A DNA stretch of 64,000 bases from contig BCHS01000002.1 in assembly GCA_039545275.1 (NCBI GenBank), positions 496,001 to 560,000 on the forward strand. Reading direction: 5' to 3'. Position numbers and translations under genes: made by a program. Of the stretch, positions 40,838-52,009 are shown in pieces. The stretch is from Pseudomicrostroma phylloplanum (Eukaryota; Basidiomycota; Exobasidiomycetes; Microstromatales). The notes under the pieces are model-generated. The model was not told the DNA's origin, ran no database searches, and worked only from the letters and a program-made list of their open reading frames with translations. Each line of letters begins with the position of its first letter. The stretch's first letter is position 1.

Positions 40838-41771
40838 TCAAGAGGTCATCTCGACATCTGTCTTGACTTCTGCTTCATGTGTTGCGCCCTCTGCCGGAGC
40901 CTCCGCTGGTGGCAGGTCGAGTCGGGCTCGGAGAGCCTGGTGCTCCCGCTCCATCTGTGCCAGTACGCTCTCCCCTCCTTCGCCGTGTCCCTCCTCTGCC
41001 AGCTCGGGGAAGACGTCCGCCACTGATTTCGTCAGGCACTGTCGGAACTCCTGTAACGCATCAGAGCACGAGAGTGGTTCCAGTCGGTAAGCTTTCTTCG
41101 CATGGGGTGATGCGCATATGCCTTTGTGCTCTACTCACCTCAATGGCCCAACGTTGTCCTGCGATCTGCTGATTATCGGATACGAGCCGACCCATCCTAT
41201 TCCTGCTCCACACGTCTGGATTCCTCCCTTCGTCGATGGCCTCTAGCACGTCTTCTGGCACAAATGGGAGGAGATCGTGATTGGCTGATGCGGCGGAGGA
41301 GAGGGAGGATAGGTGGGAGACAAGATCGTTGCTGCCAGATAGGACAATGAAGCGATTCAGCTGACGTTTCGTCCGCACGTTGATGTCATCTCTCTCAACT
41401 CACACCTTGACGCCAACGATGTCTTCCCTCCCCGGCTGTACATCAGCAGCGCACACGGCGAGCTGGTATAGCGAATCGATGACGCTCCTCGTCCTGTCCT
41501 CGACCTGCTGCCTCAACGGCTCATTCGGGTCTTCCTCAAGACTCAGGAGCTCATGGAAGGGAACTGATCCATGGTTCTGTCCTCCTGCCATGGAGCCACC
41601 AAGCCCGTTAGCGGACGATGCGCCAGGGCCAAAGTGGAACGGATTGGGGGTCGAATTGGCGAGCGTAGCGCCGGTAGAGGAAGCAGGATCGCCGCTGGGC
41701 TCTGGCGAGGGAGAGGGAGAGGTGGGCGTAGGCGCCCTACCTGCTCCGTTGCGGCTGCCGGTGGAGGCCAT
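40838..41771 (-). CDS. MED10: Mediator complex subunit 10 (Med10/Nut2)
   Basis: Three exons (41406-41771, 41139-41360, 40838-41050) joined in phase 0 give 266 residues. The first intron uses the donor GTGTGAG; a phase-2 reading of the neighbouring GTGAGT would hit a stop. The N-terminus is Ser/Pro-rich. The Med10 core runs from RQQVEDRTRSVIDSLYQLAV and LNRFIVLSGSNDLVSHLSSL to FVPEDVLEAIDEGRNPDVWS, RNRMGRLVSDNQQIAGQRWA and EFRQCLTKSVADVF. This is the pattern (LY.LAV... P.DVL..ID.GRNPD ... NQ..G...AI..FR..L). The subunit is in the middle module, bridging activators and RNA polymerase II. The acidic C-terminal tail ends with DVEMTS. Confidence 0.93.
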
Positions 41772-42116
41772 GCCGAGCTCTTTGCGCCCGTAGCTGGCCC
41801 ACTTGACGATTGTTGATGGAGTCGTACTGTGCAGTCTAGGATGAGCAGGGCACCAAGGTCAACGGAAGTAGGCGGTCGGGCTGAGCTGTCTTCCGATCCG
41901 ACCCTTCGGCTCGAGGCGACCCGGAGTGACACCAACGCGGGGCTCATGGCAAAGGTGCACGCGGGGATCCATTCCATTCCATACCTCATCATCATCGTTG
42001 TCCCTTATCGTCTCCCGAGCCGATCGATGTGTAGCGCTGAAAAGTAGCTTGGGGCGCATTCCCGCACACATCTAGCTCTTCGAATTCCCACTTCCGGGCC
42101 GTACCCCCTCAACGTC
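41772..42116. promoter_or_regulatory. Divergent promoter region of MED10 and the palmitoyltransferase
   Basis: 345 bases separate the two divergent starts. No gene or clear element was seen. Confidence 0.3.
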
Positions 42117-44872
42117 ATGCCGTCCAGCGACCGCGGCGATGAGCTCAATGAGCAGGAGGTGCCTCTCATGGCTGGCAGCAGTAGCGGCAGCTCCGGCGAA
42201 CGCAGAAGGAGAACGGCCGGTAGCAGCTCTGCGGGTGTAGTGGAAATGTCCAACGGCAGAAGGAAGCCTCTAAAGGCCACTGAGAAGATGTGGTGAGTAT
42301 GACCACACACAGAGCAAAGCGCGCCGTGCCATCAATCCTCGTGCTAATGTGCCACGGCTTTGCTATCCTCACAGGGTCATCGCTACGGTCTTTCTGATCT
42401 CTTTCCTCGGCTACTCCTCTCAGTTCTTCATCCTCATTCCATACTGGATGGCTCTGCCAAACGTCCAATGGTCCACGATGCTCCTTTGCCTGATCCCCCT
42501 GAATGTGGGACTTGCAGCCACTTTCTACAACTACTTCCTCGTAGTCTTCACAGATCCAGGCAGCGTACCTCCGAGCTGGGAGCCAGACTGGGACAGTATA
42601 GGTGGTGTAGAGGTCAAGGCCTCGACTGGTGGGCCGCGCTACTGCAAGGTATGCAAGAGCTACAAGCCCCCAAGAGCCCATCACTGTAGGCAGTGCAAGC
42701 GCTGTGTGCTCAGAATGGACCACCACTGCCCCTGGGTGGCGAATTGCGTGGGTCACCACAACTACGGTCACTTCCTGCGCTTCCTCTACTCCGTCGACGT
42801 AACCATCACCATCCAAGTGGCCCTCCTCGCGCTAAGAGTGGCAGATTGGTGGAGTCCGATGATTCTTTGGAGAGAGCCATCGACGAAGGACATGGTACTC
42901 CTGATACTCAACTTTGCTCAAGGTGTCCCTGTGCTTTTGATGGTTGGCATCTTTTCACTCTACCACACATATGCCCTCTGCACAAACACAACCACCATTG
43001 AGAGCTGGGAGAAGGATAAGGTGGCCACGCTGGTCAGGCGAGGCAAAGTTGAAGCCGTGAGTAGAGTGGGCCGTACGAAAGAGCATCGCAGAAGTCTTTC
43101 TCTTTGTTGACCGAACCTCTTCTTTTGTATCGGTCAGTACAAGTACCCTTATGATCTCGGCATCAAAGGCAACATCCGATCTATCCTGGGCCAACGGACG
43201 CTCCTCTGGTGCTGGCCAGGTCAGCCTCCGATGGGCAACGGGCTGGAGTACACGCTCGGCGAAGGTCATGGTGCGTCTCGCTCTTCTCGCCTCGATGATG
43301 CTGCTATCGGTCGCGGAAGCGCAGGTCAAGCGGGCAACGGAAGCCGAACGTCAGCCTCCCGCCTGCTTCGAGGGGAGCACCCAAACGTCGAGGCTATGCT
43401 CCGGACCGTCGCTGCTGGAGCGGGCCGAGCCGGGGAGGAGACCGAGCGGCGCGACGAGGAGCTCGCCGTTATCGTCTGATGGATTTGCACAATGCGCCCG
43501 CATCGGAATTGGCAGGTGTGCTCTATCTCAATGTATCGCAATCAATTGGCTCATTGTAATCGTACCCCCTTTCTTTTCAACGTCTGTGTACGGCCCCACA
43601 GACTACCCATACCAATTCTTCTGGCCTCCAAAAGACCAGAGTAGATCCCAACGCTCGAGAGGTCAGCGTAGTACCATTGGCCACGATCTCGCAGGGAGAA
43701 GGTACGATGCAGCTGGCGCTTTCACCTATGGACAGGACTCTTTCAATCCGGCATTGCGGCCGAGCAACGGTCGCATGAAGGAGGCAAGGGCTCGCAGCGA
43801 GGCTGGCGTCCACGTGGCCGACGATGCCCACACCCAAGGCGGTCTCAGGAAGAGAGTCTCCCCCGATGAGGCCTCGCAAGGCGATGCTCACCTGCCACGG
43901 CCATCCACGCGCGGACCTCCCCCAGGGCTCGTATTCGACGACGACGATGTCCACGGAACAGGAGCCAGCCACGTCTCTCCCTACCACCCGCACTACAATC
44001 GCTCTCGCTCCGACTCCCTGTCCGCTGGGTCTGTCTCCTCGGCAGAAGAAGCCGGCGTAGTCGACGCGGGCTGTTTCCCACCTGGCACCATTCCGGGCAC
44101 TGGCAAGCGACCAGGAGACAAAAGGCAGGAACGCGAGGAAGAGGAAGCCGAGGGAGAGTGGGTGGACGACGACGACGACGACGAAGGCGGGGCTGGGGTT
44201 GGGCACGAGCCTGAGGAGCACGAGATCCTCGAGGCCAAGGAAGCCCGTCGCTGGGGCTTCAGGAGCGGAGAGGTCTTCCCCCGCCTCTTTGCCGAGGATT
44301 CCGCCTCGGAGGACTCTCAATCCGACTCCGGCGGTTCGGAGGGCGACGGAGCTTCCACGGACGAGGAGGAGCGATATCGTCTTCAGCAGCAACACCAACA
44401 GCAACGCGTCACCAGCGGGTCCGGGCCTAGCGGAGGTCCCGCGGGCCGTCTTCCTCAGCTGAGAAGTCGGGTGCGCCGCGGCTCCGAGGGGTATGAAGTG
44501 CGGCCGATGATGTACGATCATGCCTATGCGCGTCAGAGGGAGGACGAAGAGGAGCGGTTGCGCGACTATCTCATGCGCGAGCGGGAGAGGTTGGGAACGG
44601 GCGTTAGGGACTGGAGGGAGTGGCATGTTGAGGGGGGTGCTCTGGGGCAGGAGGAGATTGAGATGAGCGCCGCTGGAGGAGGAGGAGGAGGAGGCACAGC
44701 AGCAGGAGTAGCAGGGAGGCCGCTGTTACCTAGCGAGATCATGGCTAGGAGAGCGCAAGAAGTCGTCGTCGATTCTGGGTGGGGTAGGGTCGATCCTGAC
44801 GAGGTGCAGGAAGACGATGACGACGGCGATGACTATGGCGACTATGGAGCTCGCCCGGAGGATCGAAGCTGA
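42117..44872 (+). CDS. PFA4: DHHC palmitoyltransferase, PFA4 type
   Basis: Four exons (42117-42292, 42375-43056, 43138-43270, 43602-44872) give about 753 residues. The DHHC-CRD is complete: RYCKVCKSYKPPRAHHCRQC, then KRCVLRMDHHCPWVANCVG. Four hydrophobic segments can be traced (VIATVFLISFLG, LLCLIPLNVGLA, a third at ITIQVALLALRV and a fourth at LLILNFAQGVPVLLMVGIFS). YKYPYDLGIKGN and the spliced GEGH-DYPYQFFWPP match the C-terminal PFA4 motif. PFA4 palmitoylates Chs3 and amino-acid permease partners in the ER. The third intron (331 bases) is longer than usual; an 82-codon open frame continues into it. The C-terminal tail of about 400 residues is acidic and Ser-rich, with an Asp7 run. Confidence 0.88.
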
Positions 44873-45012
44873 GAGAGCCACGATCCATGCGGCGCATTCA
44901 AAAGTCTTCTGTCGCTATAAATGAGATTAGCAATGCAATTGACGAAGGTTCCACGAGACGCAGACTGAAGTCTACTGAAGAGACGTGTGACACAGATTAC
45001 CGCTCCTACCGC

Positions 45013-47616
45013 TCAGTGCTTCCCCTTCATCTTTGCCTGCTTCTCCTTGTGCTTCTTCAGCGCTCTGCTCTTCTCCCTCAAACTGCCCATCTTCTTACTC
45101 CTCACAGCCCACGACTTGGAGACCATTCCAAAGTTCTTTCCTTTGCTCTTCTGCTCATTAGTGGTAGAGGAAGTCTTATCCTTTTGCTTCTTGCCCTTTT
45201 TGCTTCCGAACTTCTCACGGTCTTCACGACCCTTGGCGATGGAGGCCATGCGCTCCTGATAGTCGGCCTTGGCCTTCTTGCGGGGACCTAAGATGTCTGC
45301 TTCGTCCAGGAAGGCTAGGTCATCCTCTCGGGCGCCGGCATCGCGCTTGCGCGCCTTGAGGTAGGCAAGGTCCCGCTTGGCTGCTGCGCCCGTGCGCCCG
45401 CCGGTAGAGACGGCAGCTTCGGCCGCGGCAAGACGGAGCTCGTTGAGCTTGGCGTAGTCGGCAGGGGTGAGAATGCGGGTGGTGGCGAGGGCAGAGATCT
45501 TGGCTTCTTCCTCCTCGACGGCGGCGCCTCCCTCCTTCTCGCCATCCTCTTCGTCGTCGCTCTCCGAGCCGCTCTGATCGCCAGTGGCGTTGCTCTGAGC
45601 ACGAGCCTGACGCTTGTGACGCAGTTGACGACGCTTCTCGCGAGCGATGGCAGCCCTTTCCTTGGCCGAAAGACCCTCACCCTTGGCTGCTTTGCTGCCG
45701 TGTGCACCATCCTTGCCGTCCTCTGAGTCACTGTAGTCAACGTCAAAGTCCGAGTCACCTTCAGAGTCGACGTTGATCCAGCCTCCAGAGTCATCGCTGT
45801 CCTCGGAGTCCGAGTCGCTCTCCAGCTCCCAGTCCTTCCAGCCCGCTTCGTCGTCCTCGTCCTCCTCGTTGCTCTCCTCACCGGCCTCGGCGCGCTTGGC
45901 CTTCTCCTCCTCGTAGTGCTGCTCGAGGAGCTCGAGACCCTGGATGCCCTCTGTGCCTTGCTCGGGAGCACCATAGGCGCGCGGACCCTTGCCGGCCTGG
46001 ATGGCCAAGCTTCCACTCTTGCCTCGGTCCTTCTTCTTCAGCATGCCTGGGTTCACCTCACGGTACAGCTGCAGCAGACCACGGGCAGCAGCAGCCACAC
46101 CCTTGTCCTTGCTCTTCCGGTAGTTGATCAAGTCCTCTAGAAGAGTCTCCTCCATGCACCAGGGCTGACGTCTGGCAATCTCTCGGACGGAATTGACACC
46201 TGCCGCGACGACCTCTGGACCCACTCCGGGGTGCACAAAGGAGTCGGCGATCTTCCTGATCACTGGAGTGAGGATATCGGGTGGCGTCTCGGCATGCACT
46301 GATTGAGCGAGGGAGACGAGGATGAGGGTGATGTGGAGCTGGTGCGGAGCGAGATACTTGACGATGTAGCTGTAGAAGGACAGCACGCAGAGCTTGTGAG
46401 CGCCCATGACTCGACTGAGCAGCTGCATCAGACGGATCTTGACCTCGATGGGATGACGCTTGTCACCACGGCTCAAGTTCTCAAACAGCTTCTCGCCGAA
46501 GGTCTGTGGGTCATTGAGAAGGTAGAGGGCTGCGAAGTTGGTGGTGCCCTCCTCGCCCTTGGCCGCCTTTTCCTTCCTGCGCTTCTTGGCCAAGGCGGCA
46601 GCAGCTCGGACCTTGTTATCTCCCGAGCGGGACTTCTTGTTGATCTTACGTTGATGCTTCAGCTTGGAGATATCCGGGATCTCGGGCTCGTCGTTGGAAT
46701 CCGATTCAGTCTCTCCTCCGTCCTCTGCATGATGCAGGTCGTTCAGGAAGAAGCGAACAGCAGATGTCTGCACCTTGGGGTGAGGGTGGAAGCAGGCCAG
46801 GGCGAGGAGCGAGACCGTCTTGGCGTCGTTCCAAATGTTCTTCCTCCAGAGGTCAGCCGCTAGTCTCACGGCCCACAGTGCCTGACTCTTGCCCTTTGGC
46901 TCTGCACGCTTCTTGTCTGCCTGGTGCTGCATGCCATCGGCCTCACCCTTCATTCCCTCCTCGATGACACCAAAGAGCAAGCCTTGCACTACGCGGTTGA
47001 GGCGGTGGTTCTGAGACTGACGGTTGGCATTCTTGATATCGCCTAGGATAGTGGCTTGGATGAGCGAGCGTAGAGAAGAGGATGTCGTGATGGAGAGGAG
47101 GGGGAAGAGTGTTCGCAGCAGCTCTTCACTGCCAATCACGTCCTTGTTCCTTAGAAGGACAAGACTGCGTACCGCTGAGTGTCTGAGATCAGGGCTGAGA
47201 CTGGCATGATGCTTGATGACGAGGTTGGAGAGGTCTTGCGGAAAGCCCTTTGTAAGTAGAGGGTAGGAGGGCACGAGCTGGGTGACGAAGGCGAGGAGTT
47301 CCCTGAATCGATCTTCCTGCTCCTTGCCCATGCGGTTGGTCGTCTGCCCACCCACGACTGCTGCGCTGGTACCGGGCGCTTCGGCTCCCACTCCTGCACC
47401 GATGTTGGCAGCATAGATGGCTCGCAAACTCTGGTAGTGGTTCCACTGCTGCTTGAACTCGTCGGTGTATGCCTCTGGGTCCCGCTTGAGCAAATTCTGC
47501 AATGCGGGGAGGTTGGAAGTGTTGAGCAGACCACGAGCCTGAGAGCGATGCCTCAAGCCTCCCTCCTCGATGATGGACGAAGGCCGCTGTACCTCGCCTC
47601 CTTTTCCTCTGACCAT
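45013..47616 (-). CDS. SDA1: 60S ribosome biogenesis factor Sda1
   Basis: This is a single-exon gene of 867 residues. The N-terminal NUC130/3NT domain (residues about 35-200) includes LPALQNLLKRDPEAYTDEF, FRELLAFVTQLVPSYP and LSPDLRHSAVRSLVLLRNKD. The middle carries WAVRLAADLWRKNIWNDAK and NYRKSKDKGVAAAARGLLQL, and the C-terminus SDA1 domain shows RILTPADYAKLNELRLAAAE. Long acidic Asp/Ser/Glu tracts and basic C-terminal blocks (KKAKADYQERMASIAKGRED) fit a nucleolar protein. Sda1 binds pre-60S particles at nuclear maturation and export. It shares a 293-base divergent promoter with DBP7. Confidence 0.95.
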   Translation of the reverse strand: MVRGKGGEVQRPSSIIEEGGLRHRSQARGLLNTSNLPALQNLLKRDPEAYTDEFKQQWNHYQSLRAIYAANIGAGVGAEAPGTSAAVVGGQTTNRMGKEQEDRFRELLAFVTQLVPSYPLLTKGFPQDLSNLVIKHHASLSPDLRHSAVRSLVLLRNKDVIGSEELLRTLFPLLSITTSSSLRSLIQATILGDIKNANRQSQNHRLNRVVQGLLFGVIEEGMKGEADGMQHQADKKRAEPKGKSQALWAVRLAADLWRKNIWNDAKTVSLLALACFHPHPKVQTSAVRFFLNDLHHAEDGGETESDSNDEPEIPDISKLKHQRKINKKSRSGDNKVRAAAALAKKRRKEKAAKGEEGTTNFAALYLLNDPQTFGEKLFENLSRGDKRHPIEVKIRLMQLLSRVMGAHKLCVLSFYSYIVKYLAPHQLHITLILVSLAQSVHAETPPDILTPVIRKIADSFVHPGVGPEVVAAGVNSVREIARRQPWCMEETLLEDLINYRKSKDKGVAAAARGLLQLYREVNPGMLKKKDRGKSGSLAIQAGKGPRAYGAPEQGTEGIQGLELLEQHYEEEKAKRAEAGEESNEEDEDDEAGWKDWELESDSDSEDSDDSGGWINVDSEGDSDFDVDYSDSEDGKDGAHGSKAAKGEGLSAKERAAIAREKRRQLRHKRQARAQSNATGDQSGSESDDEEDGEKEGGAAVEEEEAKISALATTRILTPADYAKLNELRLAAAEAAVSTGGRTGAAAKRDLAYLKARKRDAGAREDDLAFLDEADILGPRKKAKADYQERMASIAKGREDREKFGSKKGKKQKDKTSSTTNEQKSKGKNFGMVSKSWAVRSKKMGSLREKSRALKKHKEKQAKMKGKH

Positions 47617-47776
47617 GATGACTGGCAGGAACAGAGGTGGTGGTGGTGAGTGATGATGGTGATGGTTGGTGGGAAGGAGCAGTCAATGTCCACTGTCCAG
47701 TGTGCGACCTGGCTGCGTGTGGGCGAAGTTTTGCGTCTGCCTGTGCTGTGCGGAAGGGCGGCGCTGTGCCAAAACC

Positions 47777-47794
47777 AAAAATTTCAACTCATCG
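47777..47794. promoter_or_regulatory. RRPE-like plus PAC-like elements in the SDA1/DBP7 shared promoter
   Basis: AAAAATTT (47777-47784) lies three bases from CTCATCG (47788-47794), the reverse complement of CGATGAG. In yeast, RRPE and PAC pairs drive ribosome biogenesis genes in a coordinated way. Both flanking genes are 60S factors, so one element pair could serve both. A second CTCATCG sits at 47882-47888 near the DBP7 start. Use in this species is inference. Confidence 0.5.
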
Positions 47795-47909
47795 GAAAGG
47801 GAGACGCGGGCAGACGCAGAGGCGCATCCCGTACGGAAGGCCATCCTAGGATATCCGTCACCGTACACACCATCCTCACTGCTCATCGTCGCGTGTACAC
47901 CTGCCCATC

Positions 47910-50900
47910 ATGAACGACGACGATGACTTGATGCTCAACTTCGCTGCGCCAGTGGCAAGGCCAGCTGCCAAGGCAAAGGGAGGCGCAGCTGCGAGAGCCA
48001 ATGGCCAAAAGAGGCAACAACAACCTCCTGCCGCCGCTGCTGCACCAGCTCCAGCTTCAGCCGCACAGGCAGCGGTCCCAACCAAGAGGATTCGGATTGA
48101 TAGCAGCAAGTGAGTATCAAATGGTGAAATCACGCTGTCCGAGATTGCAGAGTTGACCCATGCGGTTCTTTCCTTGCGGTGTTTAGGCCTGCTCAACCCT
48201 CCGGACGCCCTGCTTCAACCTCGAATAATGACTCTTCCTACCCCTCCGCAGGACCGTCAAGGCCAAAGCCTGCCATGATCATCTCGTCTCTCTTCTCAGG
48301 AGCTCCTACCTCTGCCGCCGCTGTAGAGGAAGATGAGGCTTCCACCTCTCGCAAGCCTGCAAAGCCTACCAATGCTCCCGGTGATACCTCTACATTCGAC
48401 GGTCTAGGTCTCGACCCTCTGCTCGTGGCTCACCTCAAGTCGTCCCGAATGTCCATCGGCAACAGGCCGACAGGAATACAGAGAGCTGGACTACCTGCTC
48501 TGATCGACGGCGATGCTGCTCGCGACGTTCTCTTGCACTCTCAAACGGGATCAGGAAAGACGCTCACGTACCTCCTGCCGATCTTGCAAAGCCTATTGCC
48601 GCTCTGTACGGAGACTTGGATCGACAGGAGTGTCGGAACACTCGCTATCATTCTGGCGCCCACTCGTGAGCTGGCGCGTCAAATTTATGAGGTAGCAGAG
48701 AAGCTCTGCCAGCTACACCTTAGTCTTAAGGAGCAGAAGGAAGAGGCAGCAGCAGAGGGTAACAAGGAAGAGGAAGAGGACGCAATCAGAAGGACTCGCT
48801 GGCTCGTACCAGGCCTCTTGTCTGGAGGCTCGACAAAGAATCACGAGAAGGCGAGGTTGAGGAAGGGAATCCCGATACTGGTTGCTACGCCAGGGCGCCT
48901 GCTTGATCACCTGCAGACCACCAGCAGCTTTGACGTAGGCAAGTGCCGATGGCTGGTGCTCGATGAGGCCGACAGGCTGTTGGAGATGGGATTCAAGGAG
49001 ACGCTCGAAGGCATCCTGAAAGCGATGGACGGCAGGCGGCGGCTGGCCTTCAACACTGCAAAGGAGACCATGATGGAGCAGAGGGACCTGACTAGCGGTG
49101 CGCTTCCCAATGAGGAGGTCGAGGATGGTACTGGTGTGAAGTGGTGGGCCGCTCCTCGCAAGGTTGTGCTTTGCAGTGCTACCCTAGACGAGAACGTTCA
49201 GATGCTGGCAGGAACTCATCTGCGGTCACCTCAAGTCGTCAGAGGTGGAGCAGACTTGGCGCCGATCAAGCCATCAACAACAGAGGAAACAATCGATACC
49301 AAGGCTGCTGCCAAGGCAGAGACATCTCTGATCACAGGCGGCTCCTACTCTAGGCTGGCGGCTCCAGCACAGCTGCGACAGCATGCCGTCATTGTCCCCC
49401 CCAAGCTACGTCTGGTCACGCTCATTGCTTTGCTGCGATCGGCTCTGTCGCGCAATGCCTCGAATGTGGACGCACGCAGGGTCATTGTCTTCATCAGCTG
49501 TACCGACAGTGTAGAGTACTACTGGAATGCTCTTGGAGGAGTCCGAATGGGCGATGACACCGAAGCTACTGACGACGAAGAGGAGGGCGAAGACGTTGCA
49601 GTCGAGGAGGATATTTCAGACGTTGATCCTGAAGATGGCGAGCTCAAGCCGACTGCTAAAGTTCCCGCGAAGGCCAATGGCAAGCTGAGGCCCTCCAAGG
49701 GCAAGTCGTCCCGGAAGGTCGAGAAGTACTGCGACCTCTTCCCCAAGACGCCAGTCTTCCGACTACACGGTTCCCTCGCACAGTCGGATCGTATCGCCAG
49801 TCTAAAGGGCTTCTCGGCTGGACTCGGCAAGAAGGTCAACACGTCCCACAAGGAGGGCGCGATCCTCTTCTGCACATCAGTCGCAGCGCGTGGTCTGGAC
49901 TTGCCTTCGGTCGGCTGCGTCATCCAGCTCGACCCGCCCACGGAGGGTGGACCGGATGAGTACCTGCATCGAGTCGGTAGGACAGCCCGAGTAGGAAAGG
50001 ACGGAGAGAGTTGGATCATGTTCCTTCCTCACGAGAAGGAAGCGCGAAAGAGGCTAGAGGACGCAATGCAGAGAGACGTGGAAGGCGACGCAACAGCGAA
50101 GACTGCCTCGACTTCATCTGTCATTGCTGAAGTATCGGCCGAGACGGTACTCAAGAGGGGCTTTGGCGGGAGGGGCGACGAGTACGAGGCGAGAGCTACC
50201 GAAGTGCAACTGTCGTTCGAAAGATGGGTTCTGAGAAAGGAAGAGGTGAGTACAAGCGCTGCAACGTCATTCGCAGAACACATTACTGATGCCGTTCTTT
50301 TCTTCCGTTCCCTCCACAACAGGCTGCTGCTCTAGCTCGCCAAGCGTTCATGTCTCACATCCGAGCATACGCAACACACCCTTCGAACGAGAAGGACCTC
50401 TTCCACATCCGCTTCCTCCACCTCGGTCACTTGGCCAAATCATTCGCCCTCCGCGAGGCTCCAGCGATGGTGAAGAACAAGGCCAGAGGCGCTGCAGAAG
50501 CAGGCTCTGGCAGTCTCGCTTCGTCTGCCATGCTCAACCGGAGAGATAGGAAGCGAGAGGACAAGACAGGCCTGGCGAGGGGAGAGCCCCGTATCGAGGC
50601 TCATCGAGCGTCCAATAGGGCTCGACTGGCTGCCAAAGAGGAACGCACGAAAGATGACCCTGCCGCCGTGTTGGCCGCTGCTATCAATGCCGGCAAGAAA
50701 GGCCGGGTTAGCGCTGCCGATGCAGACGACATCATGGAAGGTATCGACCTCAGCAGCCTCGGTGATGCTGATGGTAAGGGCAAAGGAGGTGGCGGCAATA
50801 AGGGACAGACTGGCAGGCATTCGGATGCAGAGGCAAGGATGTATGCCAAAGTCAGAGCGTTGGGTCGACAGAGCAAGAGTGGTGGAAAGCTGGCTGCTTA

Positions 50901-50928
50901 TGGCGCAGACGAATTTCAGATCGCTTGA
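47910..50928 (+). CDS. DBP7: ATP-dependent DEAD-box RNA helicase Dbp7 (60S biogenesis)
   Basis: Three exons (47910-48109, 48187-50245, 50323-50928) give 954 residues. The helicase motifs appear in order: Q-motif region [19 protein letters not shown]; motif [15 protein letters not shown]; motif Ia [17 protein letters not shown]; motif [16 protein letters not shown]; motif III CSATL; motif [14 protein letters not shown]; motif [14 protein letters not shown] region; motif [12 protein letters not shown]. The linker [19 protein letters not shown] is typical of Dbp7/DDX31. An N-terminal basic region (KRIRIDSSK) and a C-terminal Arg/Lys-rich domain ([18 protein letters not shown]) fit a nucleolar helicase. 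Inserts of acidic Glu/Asp between motifs are longer than in yeast. It acts in early pre-60S assembly. It shares a promoter with SDA1. Confidence 0.96.
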
Positions 50929-51014
50929 GACGCGCCTTTGTAGACGCAACGTAATCGATGAGAAACATTGGTATACTGTCGACACTGTGAGCCGTATTTC
51001 TTCTGAACTTGCCC

Positions 51015-52009
51015 TCACCGTCCCCAGAGGATCCACCCAACGGCTTGTATTAGGATCTTCCTTCCATCCTCGACCGTCTGCGGCTGACCCGCCTGAGGGA
51101 CGTGAACGAACAAGGTCTGCGTCTCACCCCCTTTGCTTTGCACACCAGCTGTGCTATCCCTCTCGCCACCTTCCTTTGTGGAAGCGGTAGCGACCCGTCT
51201 TGACTCGGCGAGGGAGCAGTAGTACGTGAAGTCACAAAGGTACCTGCCTGGATCAGTCGAGGCGGACACGGGCTGTAGGGGGAAGAGCAAAGCCACATCA
51301 GCTCAAGTCGTACTGACTTCCTCTCGGCCTTGTCGGGTCTACTCACACCACATCCGCGTGCCTCAAGCATCGCAACCAGCCCGTCCACATCGATCGTCGT
51401 CCTACACACGTCCTCAAACTCCTCATACCCCTTCCCAAACCCGCCCCCTTCACTCGGCGGGTAATCAGACGGAGGAGCTCCCCGTCCAAACGCATCGAGC
51501 TTCTTATAGCCCTCCTTGTGCGCCTGCTTCTCCACACGGACACCGCCATTGAGTCCCACACCTACGTGGATCACCAAGTCGTACCCGCCCGGGGGGTGGT
51601 GCAGGCGCGGAGCGTACCCTGCTGGGTAGGGCTGCTCGCCGTCGCCCTGAGCTCCATCCGTGGGGCCCTTGTCATCAATCTCTCTCTTTGCGTATGGCGA
51701 GGGAGGACTCTGCCCGTGGATCCGCGGGATTACATCGAGGGTATTGCTGTATACGACGGGCAGGTTCAGACTCTGAATGTGGATGTTGCGTTTGGGGGTC
51801 GGAGGGGGAATTGGGGGTAAGAGCGTGACGTCGTGCAGCTGGCTTGCTATTGACCACGAAGGGTTCACGACAGTCTTCCCGAAAGGACCGAAGCCGGTGA
51901 TCAGCACCTCATAGGGCTTCTCCTCGTCACTTGCCTGTCCGAAGGGGGCTTGGGCGTCAACGCTGTGGGCTGCCGGCGGAGGCGTTGTCGGAGGCATGAT
52001 TGCGGGCAT
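51015..52009 (-). CDS. Pyroglutamyl peptidase I (C15 family)
   Basis: Two exons (51347-52009, 51015-51272) joined in phase 0 give 306 residues. The start is the ATG at 52009; the longer frame begins at TTG. VLITGFGPFGKTVVNPSW is the N-terminal family signature. YDLVIHVGVGLNGGVRVEKQ and the catalytic Cys region follow. The spliced sequence VSASTDPGRYLCDFTYYCSL has the nucleophile Cys in the RYLCDF loop, with Pro replacing Ala in the usual DAG. TLFVHVPQAGQ gives the catalytic His. It removes N-terminal pyroglutamate from peptides in the cytosol. Two inserts rich in Pro, Asp and Gly lie between core strands. Confidence 0.88.
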
